The notes below the pieces were generated by a model. The model searched no databases. It saw only the letters and a program-made list of their open reading frames with translations, and had not been told where the DNA came from. Source: Euryodendron excelsum (taxonomy: Eukaryota; Streptophyta; Magnoliopsida; Ericales; Pentaphylacaceae). Taken from it: a DNA stretch of 64,000 nt. This document shows, one piece after another, positions 24,011 to 35,330 of the stretch; the first letter of the stretch is position 1; every line of letters starts with the position of its first letter. Both the position numbers and the translations under genes were made by a program. The DNA lies in NCBI GenBank assembly GCA_033060915.1, contig CM065377.1:35625183-35689182 (forward strand), read 5' to 3'.

Positions 24011-24859
24011 TAGAGCCTCCTCTAACGTGAAAGAGGTCAGCAAACTCAGTCTAAAAACCCTACTTTTCGATATACAGAGCTCATAGCCTCTCTAAACCCT
24101 AGTCTCCTTAAGTTTTCCAAACCTTAGCCTCCATACACAAACCCTAACCTCCTATACACTCACATATACTTCTATACACTCATACACTAGCCTCCAAAGC
24201 GTCCTTTGAAGACTTAAAGTGCTGCAATCTGAAGCTTTGAAAATTGAAGACAAACTCTTAAAGATTGAAGTGAAGACCGAAGCGAAGCAAGTAAAGCAAA
24301 GAGCGTAAAGCTAAGTAAAATACAGAAGACACAAGGTAGGCTTCTTATTTACGTTTATGCATTTTCCCCCTCTCTTCTCTCTCCTGAACCCACTTGGGTT
24401 TTCTTCTATTTTAATCCCCCATCTTCTTCCCCCCCTTCTTGCATGCTTGAAACAAGGGAATTCCCGGTGCATGTGTATGATTAGGCTATTGGAGAGTCAC
24501 TGTGTCGGGGGCTTTCTTTTAGTCTAACAGGAGACCATGTGGGTTCGGCCCCTTGATTATGTGGTGAAGCCTTTAACTTTGTACGTTCATGACCCTCTTT
24601 GCATTGTGCATATCATGATTTTACATTCTTTCAAAATTCGTTTTCAAACTCGTTTTCAAAAGCTTACATCAAAATCTTCTTTTTCAAAACTTGTTTTCAA
24701 AATCACAATCCTAGGGTGATTCTAGCCTTTCCATGGCTAGGGTTGTTTTAGGAAAGTGTTACATTTAAAGTGACCAATATGGTCCATATTATTGTTTTCA
24801 AAACCACTATCTTAAAGTATTTCTAACCTTCTTATGGTGAGAATCGCTTTAGGAAAGTG

Positions 24860-26460
24860 GGATATTTTTATAAGCTTTCTAAAAACTCTATTTTCAAATC
24901 TCTCTTTCTAGAAACCTCTTTTCCAACAACTTTCCTCAATCTCCTTTCCAAAATTGTTTTCCAAAAACTCCTTCTAAAAATCTATTTTCAAAACTTCCTT
25001 TTCAACTCCTTTCCAAAAAACTCCTTAGGTTTCCTTCTTAGAAAACTCTCTCCAATCTCCTTTCCAAAATTATTTTTCAAAAACTCCTTTCTAACAATCT
25101 CTTTCCAAAAACATCTTTCCTAAAAGCTCCTTTCCAAAAACGCTTTCCTCAAAGTTCACTCTCCAAAGACACTCCTTATATTTCCTTCCTAAACAACTTT
25201 TTTCAAAAATCTCTTTCTAAAAACTCCTTACTAGGATTTCTTTCCAAAAACTATCTCTTTTCAAAATCTCTTTCTAAAAACTCCTCTCTAGGATTTCTTT
25301 CCAAAAATCTCCCTTTCTAAAAACTCACTTTCCAAAAACCTCTTTCCTTAAAGTCCAAGTCAAACCCTAGAACCCATAATTAGGAAACCCTAGTTTTCCT
25401 TCCCAAAAACATGATTTCCAATCTCTTATTTTTGCTGCAAAACCTAGGTTTCCAAAATCTCTTGTTTTCTACATCAAAATTGCATATATTTCCAAAATCC
25501 CTTTTCTACATCAAAACTATAGTCTTTCCAAAACTAGAATTTTCAAAATTCCATCTTTCCAAATTCATGCCAAATTCAATCTTCCCTTTAGGAAACCGAA
25601 CCCAATCTTCCCATTTAGGAAACTAGATTATATCATTTGTTTTTCAAAACAAAATGAATACATCTCTTTTAGAAACAAAATTCAATCCCTTGTTTTAGGA
25701 AATAGGAATCTCAATCCTTCCTAGTCTAAACCTTTCCTAATTCAAATCCTTCCTAATCTCCTACTTTCCTAAACCTTAAGTTTCCTAAACTTAAACTTTT
25801 AAATATTTCCTTAAACATTAAGCTTTCAAATCTTTCTCAAACTTAAACCTTTCCTAACTTCAAGTGTTTTTTAAAACTCAAACTTTGAAACCTCCTAAAA
25901 TTCTAAATTTTCCTAAATTTCGAATCTTTCTAAATCTAAAACTTTCTAAACTCAAAACTTTCTTATTTTCAAAACTTCCTTATTTCAAAATATTCCAAAT
26001 TCAAAACTTTCCAATTTCAAAACTTTCCTAAGTTGAACCTTTCCAATTTCAAAACTTTCCTAAGTTGAACTTTTCATATTTCAAAACTTTGCTAAATTGA
26101 AACTTTCCTAATTCGAAACCTTTCCTAAAACGGAACCTTACTAAAATGACACTTTTCTAAAATGAAACTTTCCTAATTCGAACCATTCCTAAATCCAACT
26201 TTCCCTAATCTTCCAAGTCCAACATTCTAGTCAAATCTTTTCTCAAAACTCTTCCAAGTCAAGTCAAATTTTTTCTTAACTCTCAAGTCTTTCTTCAATC
26301 CTATCTTTCCTAAGTCTTGGTTTCTAAAACTCCATCTTTCCAACACAAGTCCAATATTCTCAATTCTAATTTCCAATCTTCTATTCTAAGTTCAAATCAA
26401 ATTCTTTTTTAAATCTTTTATTTTCAATTAGACTCTTGTCCGAACAACGACTGACTTGAT
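24860..26460 (+). repeat. G-poor degenerate CTTTCC/AAA repeat tract in LTR 1
   Basis: About 1.6 kb made of irregular repeats such as AAAACTTTCCTAATTCAAA. Many 60-nt stretches have only one or two G on the plus strand. The same tract occurs at 33,490-35,330 in LTR 2 and, as C-poor sequence, at 52,270-54,300 in LTR 3. It lies downstream of the TATA box and so would be the LTR-derived leader RNA. Confidence 0.85.
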
Positions 26461-27255
26461 TTCTCAAAAAAGATACATAGGCAACCCTCATGGGTGCAGT
26501 CACAACCTTTTTCAAATATCAAATTTCACAACTTCTTTCAAATCTCCAATTCTACAATCTTTTTCAAATCTTCAATTCTATAATGCATTTTTCTAATTCC
26601 AAATTTTCTAAAACTTTCCAATTTCAAGTCTATCTTTTCAAATCTCTTTTAAATCAAATCATTTTTTTTCCAAATCTATTTTTCAACTTTTTTTTCTTGC
26701 ACTTACATATCATGCATCATGTTAAATTTCTTTTTAAACATTCTTTTCTAAAAGTGGATAGGATTGGACATTTGTTAGTTGAAAACTCTCATAGGTGAAT
26801 TTAGGGTAAATAGACATGTAGGTACCGTAAGGGCAGGGTAGGGTGATGGCTTAGTGCGTCTTCCCTACACGTAACCAAGCTCCGAACCTAGAATCACTGT
26901 TTTCAAAGACCAAAATGGAGTTTATTTTCAAAAAGGGCTTAAATGTTTTCTAAAGGTTGCCAAACAACCTGTTTCCTTAAAAACCCTCTCTTGAGGTAAT
27001 ATTTTTAAAATCGTTTTCAAAAACCCTAAATGTAATCTTCGGATTGTGCTTAGTTTTTAGGTGACCTAACTCACCTTAATTAAGTTAGGTGGCGACTCCA
27101 AACTTTTTCCAAAAGCCCTTTATTCAAATCAATTTTCAATTCAAACATAGTCGCACTCATTCTTCTAGGAGGATGAGTTCTACTGAGAGACTACAGTATT
27201 TTTTTGGCTTGTGTGTGTATTTCTCGAGTGCAAAAAATCTGGGTGCGACACTCAT

Positions 27256-27673
27256 GATAAAATTATTTACTATCAATCATAAAAGAAAGGAGATGTTAGA
27301 ACTAACCCGAGAAAAAAAAAATAATTTGCGGTGTAAGTTTCGGCTTAAAATATATTCGCCACTAAAACATTTTGTAATCTAATTCAAGAGTGTCATAAAT
27401 TACTCAAAGGATAAACTCTTTTTTTTTTTTTTGTAACTCAAGTTATTTGGAAAAACATATGTCAAACTATAAACCAAACTATATCTTTTCTCATTGTAAA
27501 ATAAATGAAAACTATTAAAACTAATGTCAGTTCTTTTGTTATTTCATGTTTTTAAAATGGAACATCAGAAGAATGAATTGGCAATTTAAATCTAAATATA
27601 GCATTGACTTCATAAGAATATTTTTATCATTTTACCAAATTTATTAGAATTTTATCTATTCTACGGATAATTA
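27256..27673. other. Host flank between LTR 1 and the CACTA-like end
   Basis: AT-rich, with a T15 run near 27,418-27,432. No gene seen. Confidence 0.4.
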
Positions 27674-29140
27674 CACTACAGGAAAATTGGGGTAAGCGTT
27701 TTTTGAGGTGGCGTTTTGAAAAGGACTGCCAAAGTCGAGTCAGACGCAACGTTTTTTTAAAACGTTTTATAAGATTAACTACGTGACGTCGTTTCTTACT
27801 CCGGCTACCACAGAACGGAATAGACAATTACATAAAACGGCACCGTTATCTGTCAACACGTAAAACCGATGTCGTTTAATATTTTGATATTGCGATAGCT
27901 ACTGTTCATAGTAAGGAGAACAAGAAAACTTCTGCTCCTCCTCCTAATCCTAATCGCTACACGAATCGACGACGGTGAAGAAGCTAAATCATGGGCTCCG
28001 ACTTCTTATTCCTCTCCTACGACCTTACATTGTAAGTCTCTCCTTTTCTCTCTCTCTCTCTCTCTCCCTGTGTCTATCTATATATAGGTTAGCCCTAGAT
28101 TCACATTTGTAGATACCCTAGATCTTGGTTTTCAGTTTATTACATTTTTTTGATGAGCTTTACATCTGTGCCTTTATCACTGGGGTTTATATATCATAGC
28201 TCTCTTTTCTCTGTCTACGATGTAAGACCTACCAATGCAGTTCGCAAACATCTCTTCAGATCTATTGATTCAAAGTTTCAAGGTATCTTGCTAAGCAAAT
28301 CCAGCATTCAACTTCCAATCGCAATTTCAAACATCTGGCAAGCAAGCTCTTCAGGTATGCATAAGTTTATAGATAGACATGCATGCTCTGTTTTTATTTT
28401 CGTTTCTTTTCTGTTTTTGGTGTAAGAAGCTCGGATTTTCTGTTGTCTATACTTTTTTGATAAATATAATTTTTTTTAATTAGAGGAACCCTTTGTGAAA
28501 AATGCTACGGAAACCTAATGAGCAGGTTGAGTAATGCAATTGCCCCGCTGGATTCATAGGATAAAAGGAAAAGATGGTGGAAGTGATAGATCTGCTTGGG
28601 GCAAAGCTGCAAAATAGTGAAGCTGTAAACACGGATGGAAACCTCCTATTTACTTGCTGTGCTTACTTGAAACCTTGCTAGGTACTTTTCTCGTAAAATT
28701 TCTTTATAATAATAAATGTGAAAGTTAAGGGCTCTGTGTTATTGTTTATATGAATTTTTCTTGCGGTTAATTTGTCTTGGTATCGTAGATAAATTAGAGA
28801 TTGAAATGAAGAAAGGGGAAAAAATGGCCTAGAGAAAGGTGATCGAGAAAAAAAAAAAAAAGGTCACCGAGAAAACAAAATTAAAAAAAATAAAAATGTA
28901 GCGTTTTTTTTACAAAACGCCACTTAAGGCCAGTAACACAATGCCCTAAAAGAAACGTCACATTAGTGCTAGTTCACGACATCAGCGTTTGTTGCCTGTG
29001 ACCTTTTAGCGACGAAGTAGAAAACTATGAGTCTTGTGTGGAATTTAACAAACGTTGCTAAGTTAAGATGGCACCAAGAAAGCCAGCGTTTTCAAAAAAC
29101 ATCACAATATCCTTCAGCGGCGTTTTCCAAAGTTTTAGCG
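27674..29140 (+). mobile_element. CACTA-like (En/Spm superfamily) remnant, left end only
   Basis: Starts CACTACAGGAAAATTGG, the characteristic terminus of CACTA elements, after TTA (27,671-27,673), a possible 3-bp TSD. Subterminal GCGTTTT / AAAACGCC words occur at both ends of the segment: near 27,697-27,716 directly, near 28,901-28,924 in both orientations, and near 29,062 and 29,118. The matching CCTGTAGTG right end is not found, so the element is truncated or the right boundary is degenerate. No transposase coding is visible. Confidence 0.5.
27940..28640 (+). other. Possible captured host gene 5' end inside the CACTA-like remnant
   Basis: The texture is that of a plant 5'-UTR and first exon. 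ATG at 27,991 opens a 13-codon frame (MGSDFLFLSYDLT) that runs into a good splice donor (T/GTAAGTC at about 28,031/28,032), then a (CT)n tract and an intron-like T-rich stretch. CACTA elements often carry host gene fragments. The product is not recognisable and the exon continuation was not found, so this is only a suggestion. Confidence 0.25.
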
Positions 29141-30542
29141 GCATTTATGTAAATACAAATCATAAACGAATTATGTGTTTAATTATGAATCAAGTAAAGT
29201 GTAATAACTCCTAAAAAAACCTAGTATTTCTTGTGCATTTTATTTGACCTATTACTTTGATCAAAGAGTTTTCAAAAGGTTCCTTTAGTTTGTGCTAAAG
29301 TTCATAAAGTTATCAAAAATGTTTAATTCCTAGAAAAATTTCTTGTATCTGTTTGTAAACGGTTCCAAGCAACTGAGAGTTTCTCCGATATAATAGACTT
29401 TCCTCGTAACTATGATTTGGGGATGCGATTAAATGCGCGCCACAATAAGACCCGTATGGCAAGTCAACCAGTCAAGGTAGAAAGAAATTCAATGAGAGTA
29501 GGGGTCTAATTAAGAAGTTGCACCAAATTAAAAATTTTCTCCAAAACTTGCCGGAAAATTTCTTGAAAACAGCACACCCTATATTAGTGCTGCTGAGAAC
29601 ATCATTATGAGAGATGCTGCCAAAGTTCCAATAATATAGTATATTATTGAACTCAAAGGATGGCCAAGCTGAAAAAGAGAATGTCGACAGGGATGATTAT
29701 AGCATGATCGATGGTTCAGTGCTTTATTCTAATTAATTGAAATAAATTTTAACAAATTTCACTCATGGTTTGCCAATGGAGTTTTTTTTTTTTAAATTAT
29801 AATTTTATTTATTTTTTGTGGCTAGTTATCCATGTCGCACACACCACGATTGATTTTGGGACTTGTGTAGTTTTTCATTTTACCCAAACCAAATAATTAT
29901 TGAACCGAAAATCTTTGAGTGACTTTAAGGTATTGAAAACTGCTAAAAAATTTCAAATTCGAAATCTTAAAGGAGACCTCAAACCTCTAAGCCTAGACTA
30001 ATAGAGTTGTTTGATTAGTGTATATATATATATATATATATATGTATCAATGCTTAGATTTGAAACTAAGTTATGTGGTAGGTACGGACCCATGAGAGAG
30101 CCACGAAAGTTGCCGCATGCTAAAATACCCATGATATACTACGACTTGCATGATGAAATAGGGCGCTATTTTAGGCTGAAGAAAAATCTCTCTCTCTCTC
30201 TCGTAAGTTATAGAGGGTATAACACGCACTCTCTCTCCATCATGAAATTCTTAATGTCTGGGAAAAGCCTTCTGGCTAAGGGCAAGAATTAAGTGTGCCT
30301 TCATATGTTTTATTACCTAAATAAGGGTATAATATAGAATAATGACATTTAGTTTTGAATCCAAAGCATAATTCTTCTACAAGTTAATAGCACTTAGAAT
30401 TGTATATCAAAGTTTTGAATTGGTCAATCTAGCTCCTTTTTCTTTCTTTGGTAACCCAGAAAATCCCGATCTATTTAACTCTGGGCACTGGCGGACCAAC
30501 AAGGGTGTATCGAACAAAGCAATGCTCATCCAAGAGTAAGTG
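29141..30542. other. Non-coding DNA with (TA)n and (CT)n microsatellites
   Basis: Holds a TATATA tract near 30,019-30,042 and a CT tract near 30,187-30,202. The 93-codon frame across 30,011-30,292 begins inside the TA repeat and shows no family resemblance. No gene is called. Confidence 0.45.
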
Positions 30543-30869
30543 GTCGCTGTAAGCACCCCATTTTTGACCGCTCGGCAGGCTACACTCCGTCTAGACTTGT
30601 TTTCAAGTCATTTGGGGCATATTCCTATCGAATCCCATTCTCTAGGTCCAAGTTCCGTCTTTCCATCGCTTCGCGGGCTTGTCAGGCCCAAATAGAGGCA
30701 AAATGACCAAAATGCCCTTAGGGGCATTGTCCTTTCTTATTCCAATTTCGATCCCTCTCTCGAGACAGTTTATTCCTCGAGACGGTCCGAGTAGCAAAAC
30801 ACTCACCAAACCGTCAGAGTGGCGGAAACACTCACACCGTTAGAGTGGTGGAAACACTCAAAACCCAGG

Positions 30870-31190
30870 CACGTCTCTTCGGAGTCGGTAAGACCCTTTT
30901 CCAATCCCTCTCTCGAGACAGTTTATTCCTCGAGACAGTTTCAATCCAGGCACGTCTCTTCGGAGTCGGTAAGACCCCTTTCCAATCCCTCTCTCGAGAC
31001 AGTTTATTCCTCGAGATGGTTCCAATCCAGGCACGTCTCTTCGGAGTCGGTAAGACCCCTTTCCAATCCCTCTCTCGAGACAGTTTATTCCTCGAGACGG
31101 TTCCAATCTAGGCACGTCTCTTCGGAGACGATAAGACCCCTTTCCAATCCCTCTCTCGAGACAATTTATTTATCGAGATGGTCCGAGTAG
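30870..31190 (+). repeat. 81-bp tandem array, 4 copies, in U3 of LTR 2
   Basis: Units start CACGTCTCTTCGGAG at 30,870, 30,951, 31,032 and 31,113, an exact 81-bp spacing. Each unit contains a CGTCTC-TTCG-GAGACG-type hairpin, although three units have one arm mismatch (GAGTCG). Each also has a palindromic TCTCGAGA and a CCTCGAGACGG block. Translations of the array, about 120 codons, are meaningless repeats. Confidence 0.92.
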
Positions 31191-31206
31191 CAAAACTACT
31201 CATAAA

Positions 31207-31470
31207 ACCGTTGGAGTAGCGGAAATACTCATAAAACCGTTAGAGTAGCGGAAATACTCATAGAACCGTTAGAGTAGCGGAAATACTCACAGAACCGTTA
31301 GAGTAGCGGAAATACTCACAGAACCGTAAGAGTAGCGGAAGTACTCACAGAACCGTTAGAGTAGCGGAAGTACTCACAGAACCGTTAGAGTAGCGGAAGT
31401 ACTCACAAAACCGTTAGAGTAGCGGAAATACTCACAGAACCGTTAGAGTAGCGAAAATACTCTCAAATCG
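31207..31470 (+). repeat. 29-bp tandem array, 9 copies, in U3 of LTR 2
   Basis: Units beginning ACCGTT/ACCGTA start at 31,207, 31,236, 31,265, 31,294, 31,323, 31,352, 31,381, 31,410 and 31,439, exactly 29 bp apart. Each holds the inverted repeat GAGTA-N7-TACTC with spacer GCGGAAA or GCGGAAG. Related single copies elsewhere read GAGTG-N7-CACTC. The array lies about 1.2-1.4 kb upstream of the TATA box. Confidence 0.93.
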
Positions 31471-32506
31471 TCAACCCCGTCCGAGTAGCGAAAATACTCA
31501 ACCCCGTCCGAGTGGCGGAAACACTCAAAACCTAGGTCAATACCCATGTTTGTTAGCTCACTTCGGTGAAAAATGACCAAATTACCCTTTGGACCTTTTC
31601 TGGTCAAGATGACCATTTTTGCCCCTAGACATCCGAACGCCCTAGAAACGACACCGGCTCTGGGTATCAAACCGGTAATGTCCCGAGAATACTTTTTATA
31701 GTGTTCTCAACCTTCCTTTACCTTTCTGGATCATTCCGAGTCAGTTCCGGCCAACCCGGTGCAAAATGACCGTTTTGCCCCAAGAGGGCGGGTCTTCTTC
31801 TTCAACCACACCGGCTCTGGGTATCAAACCGGTAATATCCCGAGAATACTTTTTATAGTGTTTTCAACCTTCCTTTACCTTTCCGGACCATTCCGAGTCA
31901 GTTTCGGCCAACCCGGTGCAAAATGACCGTTTTGCCCCTAGAGGGCCGGTCTCCTTCTTCAACCACACCGGCTCTGGGTATCAAACCGGTAATGTCCCGA
32001 GAATACTTTTTATAGTGTTCTCGACCTTCCTTTACCTTTCCGGACCATTACGAGTCAGTTCTGGCAAACCCGGTGCAAAATGACTATTTTGCCCCTGGTG
32101 GGCCGGTTTCCATTTCCGACCACGCCGGCCCTGGGGATCAAACCGGCAATCTTTGGGAACATTCTAAATAATGTTTCCAGATCCCAAGTCTTCTTCCGGG
32201 ACAGTTTGAGTCTGTCCCGGCAGTTTTCCAGTCCGATTGACCGTTTTGCCCCTAAAGGCTTGGTCAACCTTTCCGACACATCCAATCCTCACTTTTCAAG
32301 TCAAATACCTCCAGGACACTATTTTAAGTGTTCCTGCACCTTTCCGGCATTCTGGGCCACTCCCGGCTCCTTCAAATCATTCCCGGACTTTCCGGAGTCA
32401 CTCCTAGTGAAGCCAGGCTAAAGTTTACATGGTAGTCACTAGTACAGGCGCCCAAATCTAGTCAAAGATACGTTGCTTGCAGACCTTAATTGTTTCCTAA
32501 ATGGCT

Positions 32507-32605
32507 GGCACCACTAGCAGTGGCGCCAAGCCAAAAAATGGCCTAGCGCCACTCCTAGTGGCGCCAGTATAAATTTTGCCCTGGCGCCACTGCAACAGGC
32601 GCCAG
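32507..32605 (+). promoter_or_regulatory. Three GGCGCC-type inverted repeats upstream of the LTR 2 TATA box
   Basis: Hairpin 1 pairs 32,507-32,515 with 32,519-32,527 (GGCACCACT / AGTGGCGCC, one mismatch). Hairpin 2 pairs 32,545-32,553 with 32,557-32,565. Hairpin 3 is a perfect 8-bp pair CTGGCGCC (32,581-32,588) / GGCGCCAG (32,598-32,605). They end 15 bp before the TATA box. Equivalent structures exist in every other long LTR in the window. Confidence 0.85.
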
Positions 32606-32619
32606 GCTTGTCCAACTTC

Positions 32620-32627
32620 TATAAATA
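32620..32627 (+). promoter_or_regulatory. TATA box of solo LTR 2
   Basis: TATAAATA followed by CAGAGCCTCGATCAACGTG, aligning with LTR 1 (24,003) and LTR 3 (55,167-55,174, reverse). It marks the U3/R boundary region. Confidence 0.72.
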
Positions 32628-33489
32628 CAGAGCCTCGATCAACGTGAAAGGGGTCTGCAAAATTAACCTAAAAATCACACAATTCGATACACAGAGCTCG
32701 AGCACCTCCAAAAACCCTAGCCTCCCTAGGTTTTCCAAACCCTAGCCACTATACACAAACCCTAGCCTCCTATACACTCATACACACCCCTATACACTCA
32801 TACACTAGCCTCCAACCACTCTCTCAAGACTTGAAGAGCAGCCATTCAAAGCTTGAAGACAATCCTTGAAGACTGAGGGTGAAGATCAAGACCGAAGACC
32901 GAAGACTGCACGGCGCGCAAAATAAACAAGAAACAAGGTAGGCTCCCTATTTAATTTTCTGCACTTCCCCCCTCTCTCTTCTCTCTCCAACCCACTTGGG
33001 TTTTCTCTATTTTAATCCCCCATCTCTTTCCCCCCCTTTCTTTGCATGCTTGAAACAAGGGGATTCTCGGTCCATGTGTAGGATTGGACTATAGGAGAGT
33101 CACCGTGTCGGGGGCTTTCTTCTAGTCTAACCAAAGACCACGTGGGTCCGGCCTCCTTGATTATGTGGTGAAGCCTTAACCTTGTATGTTCACGACCCCA
33201 AATTGCATTGTGCATATCATAGTCTTGCATCTTCCAAAATTCGTTTTCAAAAAGTTATTTTCAATAATCGTTTTCGAACTTGTTTTCAAAATTGCATCAA
33301 AAGCTCTTTCTCAAAAACATGTTTTCAAAATCACAATCCTAGGGTGATTCTAGCCTTTCCATGGCTAGGGTTGCTTTAGGAAAGTGTTATATTAAAAGTG
33401 GCCTTTTGGTCTATATTTTCAAACCTTGTTTTCAAAACCACTTTCTTAAAGTGGTTCTAGCCTTCTTATGGTTAGATTTGCTTTAGGAA

Positions 33490-35330
33490 AGTGAGATGTT
33501 TTTACACCTTCTAAAAACTCTTTCTTCAAAAATCTCTTCTTAAAAATCTCTTTTTCAACATACTTTCCTAAAACTCCCCTCTTCAAAATTGATTTCAAAA
33601 ACTCCCTTTCAAAATCTCTTTTTCAAAACTCTCTTTTTCAACTCCTTTCCAAAACTTTCTTTCCTCAAAATTCACTTTCTAAAAACACTCCCTAAAAATC
33701 TTTCTAAAAACTCTCCTCCCGGAATCTTCCTTCTAGAAATTCCCTTATAGGATTTTCTTTCTAAACTCTACGTTTCCAAAAACATGCTTTCGAAAAAACT
33801 CCTCCCTAGGATTCTCTTCTAGAAAACCTTCGTTTCCAAAAACGCGTTTTTCAAAAAAAACTCTTTCCTTAGAGCCCAAACCAAACCCTAGAACCCACAA
33901 TTAGGAAACCCTAGTTTTCTTTCCAAAAACATGATTTTCAAACTTTGCCCCAAACCTAGGTTTCCAAAATCTTTTGTTTTCTATATCAAAACTATACATG
34001 TTTTCAAAACCTATTTTCTACGTCGAAACTACAATTTTGCAAACCTAGGGTTTCTAGAATCCCCCTTTCCAAATCCTTGTCAAATCCTATTTTTCCCTTT
34101 AGGCAACCAAATCAAATCTCCCCGTTTAGGAAACTAGATCCTATCCTCCGTTTTTGGAAACAAAATCAAACCTTTCTCTTTTAGAAACCAAATCCAATCC
34201 CTCCTAATCCCAAACCTTTCCTAATTTAATTCCTTCCTAAACCATAAGTTTCCTAAACCTAAACTTAAAACCTTTCCTTAAGTTTCAAAATCCAACTCTT
34301 TCCTAATTCGAATCCTTCCTAAATTTCCACTTTCTTAAACCTTAAGTTTCTAAAAACTTGAACATATAAATCTTTCCTAAACTTTAAAACTCAACTTTCA
34401 AATCTTTCTTAGTTCAACCATTTCCTAATTCTACCCTTTTCCAAAATCTTTTTCAAATCTAAGTTTTCAAACCTTTCCTAAACTCAAGCCTTTCCTAATT
34501 TCAAGATTTTCTAAAACTCTAAAACTTTCTAAATCCTAAACTTTCTAAATTTCAAATCTTTCTAAAATTCTAAGCTTCCTAAATTCAAAACTTTCTTAAT
34601 TTAAGACTTTCTTAAGTTGAAACTTTCTTAATTCAAACACTTCCTAAGTTGAAAACTTTCCTTTTTCGAACCTTTCCTAAAACAAAATTTTCTTATTTTC
34701 AAAACTTCCTTGTTTTCAAAACTTTCCAAATTCAAAACTTCCCTTTTTCAAACATTCCAAAATTCAAAATTTTCTTAATTTGAAACTTTCCAAATTCTAA
34801 ACCTTTCTCAAACTAAACTTTTCTTAATTCAAAACATTTCTATATTCAATACTTTCCTATTTCAAAACTTTCTAAATTTCAAACTTTCCAATTTTCAAAA
34901 CTTTCCAATTTCCAAACTTTCTTAAATTCCAAACTTTCCAAAAATGAAACTTTCCTAATTTCAAAACTTTCCTAAAATGAAAACTTTCCTAATTTCGAAA
35001 CCTTCCAAAAATGACACTTTCCTAAATCAAGCATTTCCTAATTCAAACATTTCCTAAATCCAACCTTTCCTAATCTCCTAAACCTTCCAAGTCGAGTCAA
35101 GCTTTTCCTAAGTCTAGGTTTCCTAAACCTCCATCTTTCCAAAACCAAGTCTTTCCAAAATCAATCTCTTCAAATCAAAGTCCAATCTTTTCAATTTCAA
35201 TTTCCAATCTCCTCTTCTAATTTCAAATCAAATCCAGTTTTCAATTCAATCTCTTTCTTTCAACTCAATCTCTCTCTTCAAATCAATCTATTTTCAATCG
35301 GACTCTTGTCCGAACTACGATTGACCTGAT
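33490..35330 (+). repeat. G-poor degenerate repeat tract in LTR 2
   Basis: Equivalent of 24,860-26,460 in LTR 1: irregular repeats of CTTTCC(T)AA and TTCAAAA words with very few G on the plus strand. Copies differ by many small indels, as expected for slippage-driven change. Confidence 0.85.

Larger units (their letters stand above)
22331..27250 (+). mobile_element. Solo LTR 1 (subfamily A), 4,920 bp, TSD CTCAT
   Basis: Begins TGTAAGCACTCCATTTTTGA and ends GGGTGCGACA, so has TG...CA ends. It is flanked by perfect 5-bp repeats CTCAT at 22,326-22,330 and 27,251-27,255. No internal coding region, primer site or second LTR is present, which makes it a solo LTR left by LTR-LTR recombination. It shows a U3 with inverted repeats, GGCGCC hairpins, TATAAATA at 24,003-24,010, a long G-poor R/U5 and a conserved 560-bp 3' end. 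The length fits the Tat/Ogre or similar long-LTR Ty3/gypsy groups; that placement is inference. Confidence 0.93.

Noticed and set aside
30819..31190. 123-codon open frame of repeated HVSSESVRPLSNPSLETV-like peptide
   Set aside because: It is a translation of the 81-bp tandem array. All three frames and the opposite strand are open because the unit length is a multiple of three. No start context or homology.
31207..31470. Regularly spaced 29-bp repeats resembling a CRISPR array
   Set aside because: There are no unique spacers between repeats, units are head to tail, and the array lies in the U3 of an LTR retroelement in a plant genome.
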